Shown here piece by piece: positions 1 to 9,942 of a DNA stretch of 64,000 bases. The stretch comes from Bartonella tamiae Th239 (GTDB lineage Bacteria; Pseudomonadota; Alphaproteobacteria; Rhizobiales; Rhizobiaceae): contig NZ_JH725147.1 in assembly GCF_000278275.1 (NCBI RefSeq), forward strand, positions 1,681,063 through 1,745,062, in the 5' to 3' direction. The notes beneath the pieces are model-generated. The model was not told the DNA's origin and searched no databases. It worked only from the letters and a program-made list of their open reading frames with translations. Every line of letters begins with the position of its first letter. The stretch's first letter is position 1. The translations under genes and the position numbers were made by a program.

Positions 1-2460
1 CTTTTTATTATGGCACCGATAGCACGTGGGCGCAAAGGCGAATTTAAAAAGGAAATGGCTGAGCTTTTAAAAAAAGGGTTTCAGCGTGTAAAAATTGATG
101 GTGTTTTTTACGAAATTAGTGATGCTCCAGCACTCGATAAAAAATTTAAACATGATATTGATGTTGTGGTCGATCGTATTGTTGTGCGCGCTGATTTAAC
201 GACACGTCTTGCCGATAGTTTAGAAACATCATTACGTCTTTCTGATGGTTTAGCTATTGCAGAATTGGCTGATAAACCCTTACCTGCCAATGAAACTGCG
301 GGCGGATCAGCCAATAAATCTAGAAATGAAACTCATGAAAATTTGCTTTTTTCAGAAAAATTTGCCTGCCCAGTTTCTGGTTTCACCATTCCTGAAATTG
401 AACCAAGACTTTTTTCTTTTAATAATCCTTTTGGTGCCTGTCCTCATTGTGATGGATTAGGAGTGAGACAATCAATTGATCCCAAACTTGTAGTGCCAGA
501 CGATCACTATACTTTAAAAGCAGGTGCCGTTGCCCCTTGGTCAAAATCCTCATCTCCCTATTATACTCAAACTTTAGAAGCCTTAGGTAAAGCCTATGGA
601 TTTAAATTGGGCAATAAATGGAAAGATCTTTCTGAAGAAGCCCGTCAAGCTATTTTATATGGTACTGGCAAAAAAGAAATCGAATTCATCTATAGTGATG
701 GGTTACGCTCCTATACAGTCAAAAAAACCTTTGAAGGCGTGATCCCTAATCTGGAACGGCGTTGGAAAGAAACAGATTCTGCATGGTCACGTGAAGAGAT
801 AGAACGCTATATGTCATCATCACCCTGCCCTGCATGTGATGGATATCGATTAAAACCAGAAGCTTTGGCTGTAAAAATTGACAAAATGCATATCGGACAA
901 GTATCTGAAATGTCAATTTCTAAAGCAGATCAATGGTTTAGTGAAGTTACTGAAAGTTTTACTGAAAAGCAACGCGATATTGCCAACCGAATTTTAAAAG
1001 AAATTCGTGAGAGATTAACCTTTCTCAATGATGTTGGTTTAGATTATCTCACATTATCACGTAATTCTGGCACGTTATCTGGAGGAGAAAGCCAGCGTAT
1101 TCGTCTTGCTTCACAAATTGGCTCTGGCTTAACAGGCGTGCTTTATGTGCTTGATGAACCCTCTATTGGTTTACACCAGCGTGATAATGCTCGTCTTCTT
1201 GAAACGCTTCATCATTTGCGTGATCTTGGCAATACCGTCATTGTGGTTGAGCATGATGAAGACGCGATATTAACATCAGATTATGTGGTTGATATAGGCC
1301 CTGCCGCAGGTGTGCAAGGAGGATATGTGATTGCACAAGGCACACCGAAAGACATTATGAATGAACCTGCGTCATTAACAGGGCAATATTTATCAGGAAA
1401 AATAGAAGTTCCAGTACCTGCACAAAGACGACAACTTTCAAAAACAAAAAAAATAAAAGTTGTCGGTGCCAGTGGGAACAATTTAAAAAATGTCAGTGCC
1501 GAAATACCACTAGGAACATTTACTTGTGTGACGGGTGTTTCTGGCGGCGGAAAATCAACATTTCTAATTGAAACATTATATAAAGCTGCTTCAAGAAAAA
1601 TAATGGGAAGCAGAGAACATCCTGCTGATTATAATAAAATTACAGGTCTCGAATTTCTTGATAAAGTCATTGATATTGATCAATCACCAATTGGACGAAC
1701 ACCGCGCTCTAACCCTGCAACATATACAGGAGCATTTACGCCCATTAGAGAATGGTTTGCGAGCCTGCCTGAAGCAAAAGCCCGCGGTTATCAAGCGGGT
1801 CGTTTTTCCTTTAATGTCAAAGGAGGACGGTGTGAAGCCTGTCAAGGTGATGGCGTTATAAAAATTGAAATGCATTTTCTGCCCGATGTTTATGTCACAT
1901 GTGATGTCTGTCAAGGCAAACGTTATAACCGTGAAACTCTTGATATCACGTTCAAAGGGAAATCAATTGCTGATGTTTTAGATATGACCGTTGAAGAGGG
2001 TGCTGTTTTTTTTCAAGCTGTACCTGCTATACGCGACAAGTTGGACACTCTTGTGAAAGTTGGATTGGGTTATGTCAAAGTTGGACAACAAGCCACGACG
2101 TTATCAGGCGGTGAAGCGCAACGTGTCAAGCTTGCAAAAGAGCTATCCCGAAAAGCAACTGGGCGCACATTATATATTTTGGATGAACCAACAACTGGCC
2201 TTCACTTCCATGATGTCGCTAAATTACTAGAAGTCTTGCACGAATTGGTTGATCAAGGAAATACTGTTGCAGTTATTGAACATAATTTAGAAGTGATTAA
2301 AACAGCTGATTGGGTCATTGATCTTGGACCAGAAGGTGGCGACGGGGGTGGAGATATTGTTGCTGTCGGCAGACCTGAAGATATCGTCAAAGTCGAACGT
2401 TCTTATACGGGACATTTTCTTAAAGAATTACTTGAAAGACGCCCTTTAAAACAATCTTAA
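1..2460 (+). CDS. uvrA: UvrA, excinuclease ABC subunit A (5'-truncated by window edge)
   Basis: DNA-damage recognition ATPase of nucleotide excision repair, working with UvrB and UvrC. The reading frame is open from base 1 and the first visible ATG (base 10) lies inside a conserved stretch, so about 150 N-terminal residues, including the first Walker A, lie outside the window. Counting from that ATG, zinc-binding CxxC pairs sit near residues 144, 273, 608 and 631. The first ABC signature ([12 protein letters not shown]) is near 356 and the second ([12 protein letters not shown]) near 698. The second Walker A reads GVSGGGKST near 510; I recall the Gly variant as usual in Rhizobiales. The gene converges on the porin, with a shared terminator between them. 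Any SOS box would lie upstream of the window. Confidence 0.97.
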   Translation, partial: LFIMAPIARGRKGEFKKEMAELLKKGFQRVKIDGVFYEISDAPALDKKFKHDIDVVVDRIVVRADLTTRLADSLETSLRLSDGLAIAELADKPLPANETAGGSANKSRNETHENLLFSEKFACPVSGFTIPEIEPRLFSFNNPFGACPHCDGLGVRQSIDPKLVVPDDHYTLKAGAVAPWSKSSSPYYTQTLEALGKAYGFKLGNKWKDLSEEARQAILYGTGKKEIEFIYSDGLRSYTVKKTFEGVIPNLERRWKETDSAWSREEIERYMSSSPCPACDGYRLKPEALAVKIDKMHIGQVSEMSISKADQWFSEVTESFTEKQRDIANRILKEIRERLTFLNDVGLDYLTLSRNSGTLSGGESQRIRLASQIGSGLTGVLYVLDEPSIGLHQRDNARLLETLHHLRDLGNTVIVVEHDEDAILTSDYVVDIGPAAGVQGGYVIAQGTPKDIMNEPASLTGQYLSGKIEVPVPAQRRQLSKTKKIKVVGASGNNLKNVSAEIPLGTFTCVTGVSGGGKSTFLIETLYKAASRKIMGSREHPADYNKITGLEFLDKVIDIDQSPIGRTPRSNPATYTGAFTPIREWFASLPEAKARGYQAGRFSFNVKGGRCEACQGDGVIKIEMHFLPDVYVTCDVCQGKRYNRETLDITFKGKSIADVLDMTVEEGAVFFQAVPAIRDKLDTLVKVGLGYVKVGQQATTLSGGEAQRVKLAKELSRKATGRTLYILDEPTTGLHFHDVAKLLEVLHELVDQGNTVAVIEHNLEVIKTADWVIDLGPEGGDGGGDIVAVGRPEDIVKVERSYTGHFLKELLERRPLKQS

Positions 2461-2554
2461 TGATAAAATCATGAAATAAAACAAAAAGTTAAATGCATGA
2501 ATTTATATTAAATATGAAAATAATATATTATATAATAAAGATTTAAAACATAAA

Positions 2555-2583
2555 ATGGCGGCTTATTAGCCGCCATACTTTTT
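2555..2583. terminator. Bidirectional intrinsic terminator between uvrA and porin
   Basis: A perfect 8-bp stem (ATGGCGGC / GCCGCCAT) with a TTATTA loop. It is flanked by A-rich sequence on the left and a T5 run on the right, so it can stop transcription from both convergent genes. Confidence 0.85.
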
Positions 2584-2588
2584 ATAAA

Positions 2589-2622
2589 TCCAAAATAGGC
2601 TAAGTTCCAAAATAGGCTAAGT
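2589..2622. repeat. Perfect 17-bp tandem duplication downstream of the porin stop
   Basis: The unit TCCAAAATAGGCTAAGT occurs twice head-to-tail with no mismatch. It lies between the porin stop codon (2628-2630) and the shared terminator, in the porin 3' UTR. It is probably a recent slippage or duplication event. Confidence 0.9.
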
Positions 2623-2627
2623 ATTGT

Positions 2628-3866
2628 TTAAAAATTGCGTTGCATACGAACCATACCTTGAAACGCATCATCCCCATGGAAAGTTACACGAGCATCATCC
2701 GCCCATTTTTTGTCATTACCATAATTTAAATAACTCAATTCAGGAGTGATAACGAAACCAGGAACCAATTCATAGGCGACATTAATTGATGCACTGAAAA
2801 TATCGGTATCATCATAAGTCAACTGAGTATTGAAAGAGGCTTTTTTTGTTGCTTTAAAAGTACCCCCACCCCAGAGTGCCCAGTCACCACCCCAATCACC
2901 GTATTGGCTCGTATGCATTCTATAATAATAATCTCTCTTTCTTTTAGGATGATTTTCATTATAGACTTCATCATAGGCATAATAATCGTCATTCGACTTA
3001 TATCCCGCCATGATCCAAGCTGAAACACGATCCGTTATATTAAGGTTTACGCGAATTTTAGCAGCCCACTCTTCCCATCTGGCATCATAAGCGCCAATAG
3101 CTGCGATTGATCCCCATCCTTGTGCAAATTTGGCTCCAAATAACACATTAGGTGTATAATCATCAATTTGGCTACCACTATAAAAGTGCCGCGCAGCAGG
3201 ATCATAACGCTCACCTATGCCAGCATTGATACCAACGCGTTTTCCATTGCCCTTTAAATAGTAGTTATCACCTGGATTATCACTTCCCCCATTTGTTCCT
3301 TGTTCAACACCTATAATTGCAGAAAATCCATTATCAGTACTAAAAGTATAGCTTAAAACATTTGTACGTTGAAAAGTTCCGGGATTTACAATGTCATCAT
3401 TTAAGACTTTGCCAAGATATCCCGTCCAATGCCAAAAAATAGATTCATCAACACCAACGCGTAATCCACCAAGTTCGACATAAGCAAAATGCGCCTGACC
3501 ACTTAATGTGTCATGCCCATCATCCCATTGGTTACGAAGTTCAACCAATGTTCGCAGTGTTCCCCAATCCGTTTCACTTGCTGTTTGGAAACGCAACTCT
3601 GCCCTTGTGCGCCAATTATAGGTATCACGTGTTTTTCTACCTTTATAGGAAGAAACATTATCACCGCCCTTAATATCAACACGTAAATATCCACCAAGAC
3701 GCATACATGTTTGCGTGCCAGGAATGTAAAAATATCCCTCTCCATAAGCATCGCAAACCCGAACATAGTCTACTGGTTCAGGCTCAACAAGCACATCTGC
3801 AGCTTGGGCTGTTGCACTTATAAGTAATGCTGTCGCCGATACTGTTAATATTTTGACTATATTCAT
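2628..3866 (-). CDS. Outer-membrane porin, Omp2b/RopA type of Rhizobiales
   Basis: Trimeric general diffusion porin of the rhizobial outer membrane. The ATG at 3866 is chosen because it begins a clean 22-residue signal peptide (MNIVKIL..., cleavage after AQA). Upstream in-frame codons would add 32 hydrophilic residues. The mature N-terminus carries the family segment VxVCDAYGxGYFYIPGTxTCxRLGGYLRVD, with two cysteines. The rest alternates short aromatic-rich beta strands and ends in the outer-membrane-type terminal Phe (MQRNF). Length is 412 aa, close to family norms. It is a single copy here, with its own 3' terminator. The 17-bp tandem duplication lies just after the stop. Confidence 0.93.
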   Translation of the reverse strand: MNIVKILTVSATALLISATAQAADVLVEPEPVDYVRVCDAYGEGYFYIPGTQTCMRLGGYLRVDIKGGDNVSSYKGRKTRDTYNWRTRAELRFQTASETDWGTLRTLVELRNQWDDGHDTLSGQAHFAYVELGGLRVGVDESIFWHWTGYLGKVLNDDIVNPGTFQRTNVLSYTFSTDNGFSAIIGVEQGTNGGSDNPGDNYYLKGNGKRVGINAGIGERYDPAARHFYSGSQIDDYTPNVLFGAKFAQGWGSIAAIGAYDARWEEWAAKIRVNLNITDRVSAWIMAGYKSNDDYYAYDEVYNENHPKRKRDYYYRMHTSQYGDWGGDWALWGGGTFKATKKASFNTQLTYDDTDIFSASINVAYELVPGFVITPELSYLNYGNDKKWADDARVTFHGDDAFQGMVRMQRNF

Positions 3867-3975
3867 CCTAATATTCTCCCAAGATTTAACCACAATTGGA
3901 CTACATATTTCTTGGATAGACATAAGCTTAAAAAAACGAAAAACACAAAGCTGTGAGCACAATATTTTGTATTAT

Positions 3976-5583
3976 CTAAGTGATATTTTCATCACAGAAA
4001 AATTTCTTCAAAACAGTTGGTAACACAGTAATTAAATCTTCCGCAATTGTACCTCTTCCTGAATAGGTTCCACATTCTGCATGAAACCAAACCGCAGCAC
4101 AAGCGGCTTCAAATACAGGCATATTTTGGGCAACCAATCCACCTACAAGACCAGAAAGAACATCACCAGAACCTGCTGTCGCTAAATGGGGCGAGCCATT
4201 TACGGTGACTGCAATACGCCCACAAGGACTAGCAATAATTGTATCTGCTCCCTTATATACAATCACAGCACCACTTATCTTAGCCGCTTGTTTTGCTTTT
4301 TCAATACGTGTCATATGACAGCTTGCAAGCTCTGGAAACAAACGCTGAAACTCACCTTCATGTGGCGTCATAACAACATGAACATGTGACTCTTTTATTA
4401 AATTATAAAAGGCTTGAGGTTTTTTAGCAAGTGCTGTGAAAGCATCAGCATCCAGAACTAAGTGATCCACAACGTGTTTTAACAGAATAAACTGTATAAG
4501 GTCATGAGCACGATTGAAATCTCCAAATGCTGGCCCTAAAATAACAGAACGCACTTTGCGTTGTGATAGAAAAGACATTACATCATCATTATTATTTTCT
4601 GGATAAATCATTATACTAGTTAAATGATTTTGTAGAGCACAAACCGCCTCATCAGGCGCAATAATCGTCACAGCACCTGACCCAATTCTTGCAGCAGCAT
4701 ATGAAGCCAATCTTGCTGCCCCAGTAGCCCATGAAGGCCCTGAAAACACAACGGTATGACCACGACTATATTTATGCAGTTCATGAGTCATTTCAGGAAA
4801 GAAATGTTGCCAAAGAGCTGGCATATTCAATTTCAATTTTGGCTGAATTTTATCAAGAACATTATCGGATATACCAATATCGGTAAGAATAATATCACCA
4901 CAATAAGCACGTCCTGGATAACAAACATGACCAGGTTTTAAACGAAAAAAAGTGATGGTTTTATGTGCCATAAGCGCACCATTTAAAATCATTCCCGTTT
5001 CCCCCATCACCCCTGAAGGAAGATCAATGGCAAGAACAGGTGTTTTAGACTGGTTAATTTTGTCTATTAAATTTTTAATGTCACCATTAAGTTCACGATT
5101 GAAACCCGCGCCATAAAGTGCATCAACCACAAGATCAAACTTTTCAACATTAAATTCAGACAAGGGTTTTGCCTCAAAAGGTAAGTTTAAAAATGCCTTT
5201 TGAGCATCATCTGGTCGATGACGATCCACATCTGTAAAACACATCAACTCAAAACGTCTCTGTAAAACTTCTAAACCGCTTGGAACATTATCATGTTTTT
5301 GTTCATGCAAGACATTCCATAATTGTCGAGCAACAACAAAACCATCGCCACCATTATTTCCTGATCCACATAAAACGGCAATTTTTTGAGCTTTATCAAA
5401 AGTATTTAAAATATAGTCTGTAACTTTTGCACCAGCCCGCTCCATAAGCCAATATGTCTGATGATTATGAGCCTGTGCTGCAAGCATATCAGCATGTGCC
5501 ATTTCATTAGGTGTCAAAAGCTCTAAAGGTAATAACGGATTATTCAAACCAATTTTTGCATGTTTTTTAATCACAGCGCTCAT
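3976..5583 (-). CDS. nnr: Bifunctional NAD(P)H-hydrate epimerase / ADP-dependent NAD(P)H-hydrate dehydratase
   Basis: Repairs damaged NADHX/NADPHX. The N-terminal YjeF domain epimerises the R form, and the C-terminal ribokinase-like domain dehydrates the S form using ADP. The 535-residue protein shows the YjeF_N nucleotide loop (GSGNNGGDGF, about residue 94) and a DLPSGV motif. The C-terminal half carries TPHEGEFxRLFP and the GSGDVLSGLVGG loop of the dehydratase. It lies divergent from glnB with about 190 bp between start codons. The nnr-glnB-glnA arrangement is common in Rhizobiales. Fusion of both domains is the usual bacterial form. Confidence 0.93.
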   Translation of the reverse strand: MSAVIKKHAKIGLNNPLLPLELLTPNEMAHADMLAAQAHNHQTYWLMERAGAKVTDYILNTFDKAQKIAVLCGSGNNGGDGFVVARQLWNVLHEQKHDNVPSGLEVLQRRFELMCFTDVDRHRPDDAQKAFLNLPFEAKPLSEFNVEKFDLVVDALYGAGFNRELNGDIKNLIDKINQSKTPVLAIDLPSGVMGETGMILNGALMAHKTITFFRLKPGHVCYPGRAYCGDIILTDIGISDNVLDKIQPKLKLNMPALWQHFFPEMTHELHKYSRGHTVVFSGPSWATGAARLASYAAARIGSGAVTIIAPDEAVCALQNHLTSIMIYPENNNDDVMSFLSQRKVRSVILGPAFGDFNRAHDLIQFILLKHVVDHLVLDADAFTALAKKPQAFYNLIKESHVHVVMTPHEGEFQRLFPELASCHMTRIEKAKQAAKISGAVIVYKGADTIIASPCGRIAVTVNGSPHLATAGSGDVLSGLVGGLVAQNMPVFEAACAAVWFHAECGTYSGRGTIAEDLITVLPTVLKKFFCDENIT

Positions 5584-5707
5584 TTTAATATCACTTTACA
5601 ATCATTCTACTTTTATAAGCGTTATAAGATTACTTCTTTTTTTATACTCAAACGAGTTAATTTAATGAAAAAAATAGTTTTTTATTTTTTTAATAAAAAA
5701 TAATTTG

Positions 5708-5725
5708 TTGGCATGATTTATGCTT
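5708..5725 (+). promoter_or_regulatory. Sigma-54 (RpoN) promoter of glnB
   Basis: The sequence TTGGCATGATTTATGCTT has the invariant GG at 5710-5711 and GC at 5722-5723, separated by exactly 10 nt. This is the -24/-12 layout of RpoN promoters. It lies about 50 bp before the glnB ATG, with a GGAG ribosome site at about 5763-5766. I infer NtrC-dependent activation under nitrogen limitation; no enhancer site was identified. Confidence 0.8.
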
Positions 5726-5771
5726 GTATGTTTTTATGGCTTTACAACGCCATTTTAAAATCTGGAGATAG

Positions 5772-6116
<345 letters not shown>

Positions 6117-6282
6117 GAGCATCATTGAAGCACAATGTCTATAATATATTGGTAGTTTTTTTTGCAAAAAATAACTTCAATATTATAAAGTTTGTGTTTT
6201 TGAAATACATATTGAATACTCTCTAAAACGGCCAAGTTATATCCAGATTTACCATAATTATCTTTTAAAAAGGAAGTGTGAC

Positions 6283-7692
6283 ATGACTACTGCATCTGAC
6301 ATTATCAAACAAATCAACGATAATGATATTCGCTTTGTTGACCTGCGATTTACTGATCCTAGAGGTAAACTGCATCACGTAACAATGGATATTTCTGAAA
6401 TTAGTGAAGACAGTTTTGCCGATGGTATTATGTTTGACGGTTCATCTATTGCAGGCTGGAAAGCCATCAATGAATCTGACATGGTGTTGATGCCAGATCC
6501 AACCACCGCCCATATTGATCCTTTTTTTGCACAATCAACTTTGGTCATATTATGTGATATTCTTGATCCCAATTCAGGTGAATCCTATAATCGTGATCCT
6601 CGTTCTATTGCACGAAAAGCCGAAGCCTATCTCAAATCTTTAGGCATAGGCGATACAGTAAATGTTGGACCTGAAGCTGAATTTTTCATTTTTGACGATG
6701 TGCGATTTAAAACAGATCCTTACAATACTGGTTTTAAGTTAGATTCTAATGAATTACCATCGAATGACGATACTGACTACGAAATGGGCAATCTTGCACA
6801 TCGCCCTCGTATAAAAGGCGGATATTTTCCTGTTCCCCCTATCGATTCATGTCAAGATATGCGATCAGAGATGCTAACAGCATTAACGGATATGGGTGTT
6901 CGTGTTGAAAAGCATCACCATGAAGTCGCCGCCGCCCAGCATGAACTTGGCATTCGCTTTGATACTTTAGTGCGTGAAGCCGATAAAATGCAAATTTTTA
7001 AATATGTTGTTCATCAAGTTGCAAATTCATATGGGAAAACAGCAACTTTTATGCCGAAACCTATTTTTGGAGATAATGGATCTGGCATGCATGTTCATAT
7101 GTCAATTTGGAAAGATGGAAAACCTACATTTGCTGGGAATGAATATGCAGGACTTTCTGAAACATGTCTTTATTTTATTGGAGGTATTATCAAACATGCA
7201 AAAGCAATTAATGCTTTCACCAATCCATCAACAAACTCCTATAAAAGACTTGTACCTGGTTATGAAGCACCTGTCTTATTAGCCTATTCTGCAAGAAATC
7301 GGTCAGCCTCATGTCGTATTCCATTTGGCTCTTCTCCCTATTCTAAACGCGTGGAAGTAAGATTTCCAGATCCAACAGCCAATCCATATCTTGCATTTTC
7401 AGCCATTTTAATGGCGGGACTGGATGGCATTAAAAATAAAATACATCCTGGACAAGCTATGGATAAAGATCTTTATGATCTACCACCAAGTGAATTAAAG
7501 GAAATTCCGACCGTCGCGGCCAGTCTGCGCGAAGCATTGGAAGCACTTGATAAAGATCGCGCTTTTTTAAAGGCTGGGGATGTTTTTGATAATGATCAAA
7601 TTGATTCTTTCATTGAATTAAAAATGCAAGAAGTGATGCGTTATGAAATGACACCGCACCCTGTAGAATTTGATATGTATTATTCTGTATAA
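6283..7692 (+). CDS. glnA: Glutamine synthetase type I
   Basis: ATP-dependent amidation of glutamate to glutamine; cytoplasmic dodecamer. At 469 aa it matches GSI-beta enzymes. Visible motifs are FDGSSIAGW, the metal/ATP segment [10 protein letters not shown], and the NRSASCRIP substrate loop. Tyr398 in KDLYDLPP is the adenylylation site (Tyr397 without Met), so control by GlnE is expected. The ribosome site AAGGAAG precedes the ATG. Probably cotranscribed with glnB; the 166-bp gap also holds a sigma-54-like sequence with wrong spacing. A strong terminator follows. Confidence 0.98.
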   Translation: MTTASDIIKQINDNDIRFVDLRFTDPRGKLHHVTMDISEISEDSFADGIMFDGSSIAGWKAINESDMVLMPDPTTAHIDPFFAQSTLVILCDILDPNSGESYNRDPRSIARKAEAYLKSLGIGDTVNVGPEAEFFIFDDVRFKTDPYNTGFKLDSNELPSNDDTDYEMGNLAHRPRIKGGYFPVPPIDSCQDMRSEMLTALTDMGVRVEKHHHEVAAAQHELGIRFDTLVREADKMQIFKYVVHQVANSYGKTATFMPKPIFGDNGSGMHVHMSIWKDGKPTFAGNEYAGLSETCLYFIGGIIKHAKAINAFTNPSTNSYKRLVPGYEAPVLLAYSARNRSASCRIPFGSSPYSKRVEVRFPDPTANPYLAFSAILMAGLDGIKNKIHPGQAMDKDLYDLPPSELKEIPTVAASLREALEALDKDRAFLKAGDVFDNDQIDSFIELKMQEVMRYEMTPHPVEFDMYYSV

Positions 7693-7727
7693 TGCAAAAA
7701 TAATGCAAAAATTTATTTTAAATTGAT

Positions 7728-7757
7728 AAAATGGAGGCATAAGCCTCCATTTTATTT
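7728..7757 (+). terminator. Intrinsic terminator of glnBA
   Basis: A perfect 11-bp stem (AAAATGGAGGC / GCCTCCATTTT) with an ATAA loop and a T-rich 3' side, 35 bp after the glnA stop. Confidence 0.88.
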
Positions 7758-7844
7758 AACGCTTTTTCATCTTGCCATTTTCCTGTCACGCTTTGGTTTT
7801 AGCACCTGCACAATATTTACAATAAAAGGAAATGATGGGGTATT

Positions 7845-8390
7845 ATGATAATTAAACGTGGAGCAGTTTTTACTCTTGTTATTTTAACAGTTTTTTTTAC
7901 ACATTTTCATGCATACGCAGACAGCACTAATGATGAAAACCATTTAAGAACAGCGATAATTGACTATAAGATTGCGCTTGAAAATGGCGATGTACAGTCC
8001 ATTATGAAAACTATTCCACCGCAAATTATCAAAAAATTAGCGGAACAGTCAAAGATTGCACAAGAGCAATTCAACCAAATTATGATCAGTCAATTAGAAC
8101 AATTATCGACAATGTATAAAATCAATAAAACAAATATTGATTTTGATAAAAGGCGTTCAGGAAAATTCACTGATGGCACCTTATACTACATTATGCCACT
8201 CGAATTTAACATTACTATGCCTAATGCAATTAAAAGCCATGTCACAGGTGATTTGGTTGCAATTCAAGAAAACACTCATTGGTATTTTGTACGCGGTGAT
8301 GATCAATCAACATTACAATTTATGAACGAAACATTCCCTGGATTTGAAAAAATTGAACTCAATGCTTCCAAAGCACAACGCATTGAATAA
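7845..8390 (+). CDS. Secreted protein of unknown function
   Basis: I do not recognise the family. The 181-aa product starts with a signal peptide (MIIKRGAVF, hydrophobic to about residue 22, likely cleavage after AYA). The mature part is about 155 residues of mixed alpha/beta character. A helix-rich first half (HLRTAIIDYKIALENGDVQ) is followed by strand-rich segments ending in WYFVRGDDQSTLQF. The helix-then-sheet layout with an ALENGD turn resembles NTF2-like/DUF3828-type secreted folds, but that is only a shape argument. It stands alone between the glnA terminator and its own strong terminator, so it is monocistronic. Its codon use is AT-rich like its neighbours. Confidence 0.8.
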   Translation: MIIKRGAVFTLVILTVFFTHFHAYADSTNDENHLRTAIIDYKIALENGDVQSIMKTIPPQIIKKLAEQSKIAQEQFNQIMISQLEQLSTMYKINKTNIDFDKRRSGKFTDGTLYYIMPLEFNITMPNAIKSHVTGDLVAIQENTHWYFVRGDDQSTLQFMNETFPGFEKIELNASKAQRIE

Positions 8391-8407
8391 CTTAGAAAGT
8401 TATCTAA

Positions 8408-8446
8408 AAAATGCGTTTAATGTTATTTCACCATTAAACGCATTTT
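8408..8446 (+). terminator. Intrinsic terminator after the secreted protein gene
   Basis: A perfect 15-bp stem (AAAATGCGTTTAATG and its complement) around a 9-nt loop, 17 bp after the stop codon. The symmetric A/T flanks would also serve ohr transcription arriving from the other side. Confidence 0.85.
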
Positions 8447-8501
8447 AACAAATAAAAAAACAATCATTTCATTATAAAATCATTTTATACTAAGTTTTTT
8501 T

Positions 8502-8930
8502 CTAAACAATGCGAATTTGAACATCAACATTACCGCGCGTTGCATGGGAATATGGGCAAATTTCATTATGTGCCGTCATTGCAGCAACTTCAGCTTGTTG
8601 TTTGTCCAAACCTTCCAGATGTACATTCAACGTAACTGCAAGCTGAAAACCACCGCCTTTACGAGGACCAATACCTACCTCTGCCTTCACATAAGTACCA
8701 TCTTTGGCATCCAAACCAGCTTTTGACGCTGCAAGCCGAGTAGCTGATTCAAAACAGGCTGCATAACCAGAAGCAAAAAGTGTTTCTGGATTAGCACCAA
8801 CAGTTCCATCACCGCCCATTTCTTTGGGTTTTACAAGGACTAAATCAACCGCACCATCATCTGAATGCACATGACCCTCGCGGCCACCTTTTGCTGTTGA
8901 CGCTGTTTTATAAAGAATATTCGATAACAT
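8502..8930 (-). CDS. ohr: Organic hydroperoxide resistance protein Ohr (OsmC superfamily)
   Basis: Thiol peroxidase that reduces organic hydroperoxides, recycled by lipoylated enzymes. The second ATG (8930) is preferred: the AGGAG site directly abuts the ATG at 8936 but sits 6 nt before 8930. This gives 142 aa. The catalytic cysteines are Cys59 in GYAACFESA and Cys125 in NEICPYSHATRGN, with the conserved Arg and Glu of the active site upstream. The VHSDDG and FASGYAACF motifs separate Ohr from OsmC proper. No OhrR repressor gene is adjacent, unlike the common ohr-ohrR pair. Confidence 0.92.
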   Translation of the reverse strand: MLSNILYKTASTAKGGREGHVHSDDGAVDLVLVKPKEMGGDGTVGANPETLFASGYAACFESATRLAASKAGLDAKDGTYVKAEVGIGPRKGGGFQLAVTLNVHLEGLDKQQAEVAAMTAHNEICPYSHATRGNVDVQIRIV

Positions 8931-9046
8931 GAGCATCTCCTATTGTAACAGACAAAAGACACTTAAAAAAAGGACCTTTTGCCAGATTGATCATTCACAC
9001 ATGATCATCTCTTAAATTTTGCCTTTCGTCAAAGCAATTTTAAGTA

Positions 9047-9814
9047 TTATAACAAGTCTAATAATAAGACAGCAGCGTCAAAATCTTTGCGTTTATTATG
9101 ACGCATTTTTAGGGCTTCCTGATCTTCACCCCAATGTTCAATCGTCCAATCTTCTTCCAAATGTGCTAATTTCCAAGCCTCATCACTCGTAATATACTTA
9201 TCGTAAAGAGCCATGGCTAAAAGTGCAGAACCACTCAATGTCGTTATATTATGCAAAGCGGCAATAATAAAAGGGGATTTAATATCGCGCAGTAAACGAC
9301 CATAAGTTAATATTGCATCACGAGGCTGATCAACATGCATAACTCCTTCACTTAAAACAAAATGATAACCCCATTTTCGTTCAAACCAATCTATAATTGG
9401 ATCCCATAATTTAGTTTGTCTATCAACCAATTCCTTCGGTGAAGTAGCACGATAAAATAGTAAATCGCTTGCTAAAAAACGTAAAATATCTTCTTCAACC
9501 GCTTCCCGATTATCAGCGACACCATCAATCACAGTATTTACAAGACGTGTAATAGACATTTTTCTAGGATCGATAAAATCCTCTTGAACGTTAAACTCTA
9601 CTGATAAATGAGTGGCTAAATCTTGATTGGGGACGATCAATTCTTTTCTTCCCGGTGTCTTAACACATTTACCATCAAGCAAAACCGCAAAGCCATTATC
9701 TGTTGGTACAACTGTAGCATTGTCATAAAAGCGTTTAACAAAAGACTGTTGTGAAATATTTTGTGCCTTCTTAAGAAAAGTATTTTCTCCCGTATCATTC
9801 AAAATTTCACGCAT
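9047..9814 (-). CDS. Atp12-family F1-ATPase assembly chaperone
   Basis: Chaperone that binds the F1 alpha subunit during ATP synthase assembly, shared by alphaproteobacteria and mitochondria. The 255-aa protein shows the family N-terminal part (KRFYDNATVV...GFAVLLDGKxVKTPGRKELIVP). It continues with the helical segment MSITRLVNTVIDGV and ends with a conserved acidic helix (HLEEDWTIEHWGEDQEA). It lies 128 bp downstream of the RluC-like gene on the same strand. In many Rhizobiales these two genes are neighbours with a HAD hydrolase between them; that gene is absent here. Confidence 0.9.
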   Translation of the reverse strand: MREILNDTGENTFLKKAQNISQQSFVKRFYDNATVVPTDNGFAVLLDGKCVKTPGRKELIVPNQDLATHLSVEFNVQEDFIDPRKMSITRLVNTVIDGVADNREAVEEDILRFLASDLLFYRATSPKELVDRQTKLWDPIIDWFERKWGYHFVLSEGVMHVDQPRDAILTYGRLLRDIKSPFIIAALHNITTLSGSALLAMALYDKYITSDEAWKLAHLEEDWTIEHWGEDQEALKMRHNKRKDFDAAVLLLDLL

Positions 9815-9942
9815 ACTATTTCTTTCTTTGTACTTAAACTTTTTTTGAGCCAGATAAGAACGTTCATTCTTTAAATACGCTCTTCAACCACAGTTCATTT
9901 TACAGTAATCTATATAAAACACTGTTTAATAGTGAAAAATAT

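Noticed and set aside
6151-6164. Second sigma-54-like promoter before glnA
   Set aside because: The GG and GC pairs are 11 nt apart instead of 10, which usually abolishes RpoN recognition.
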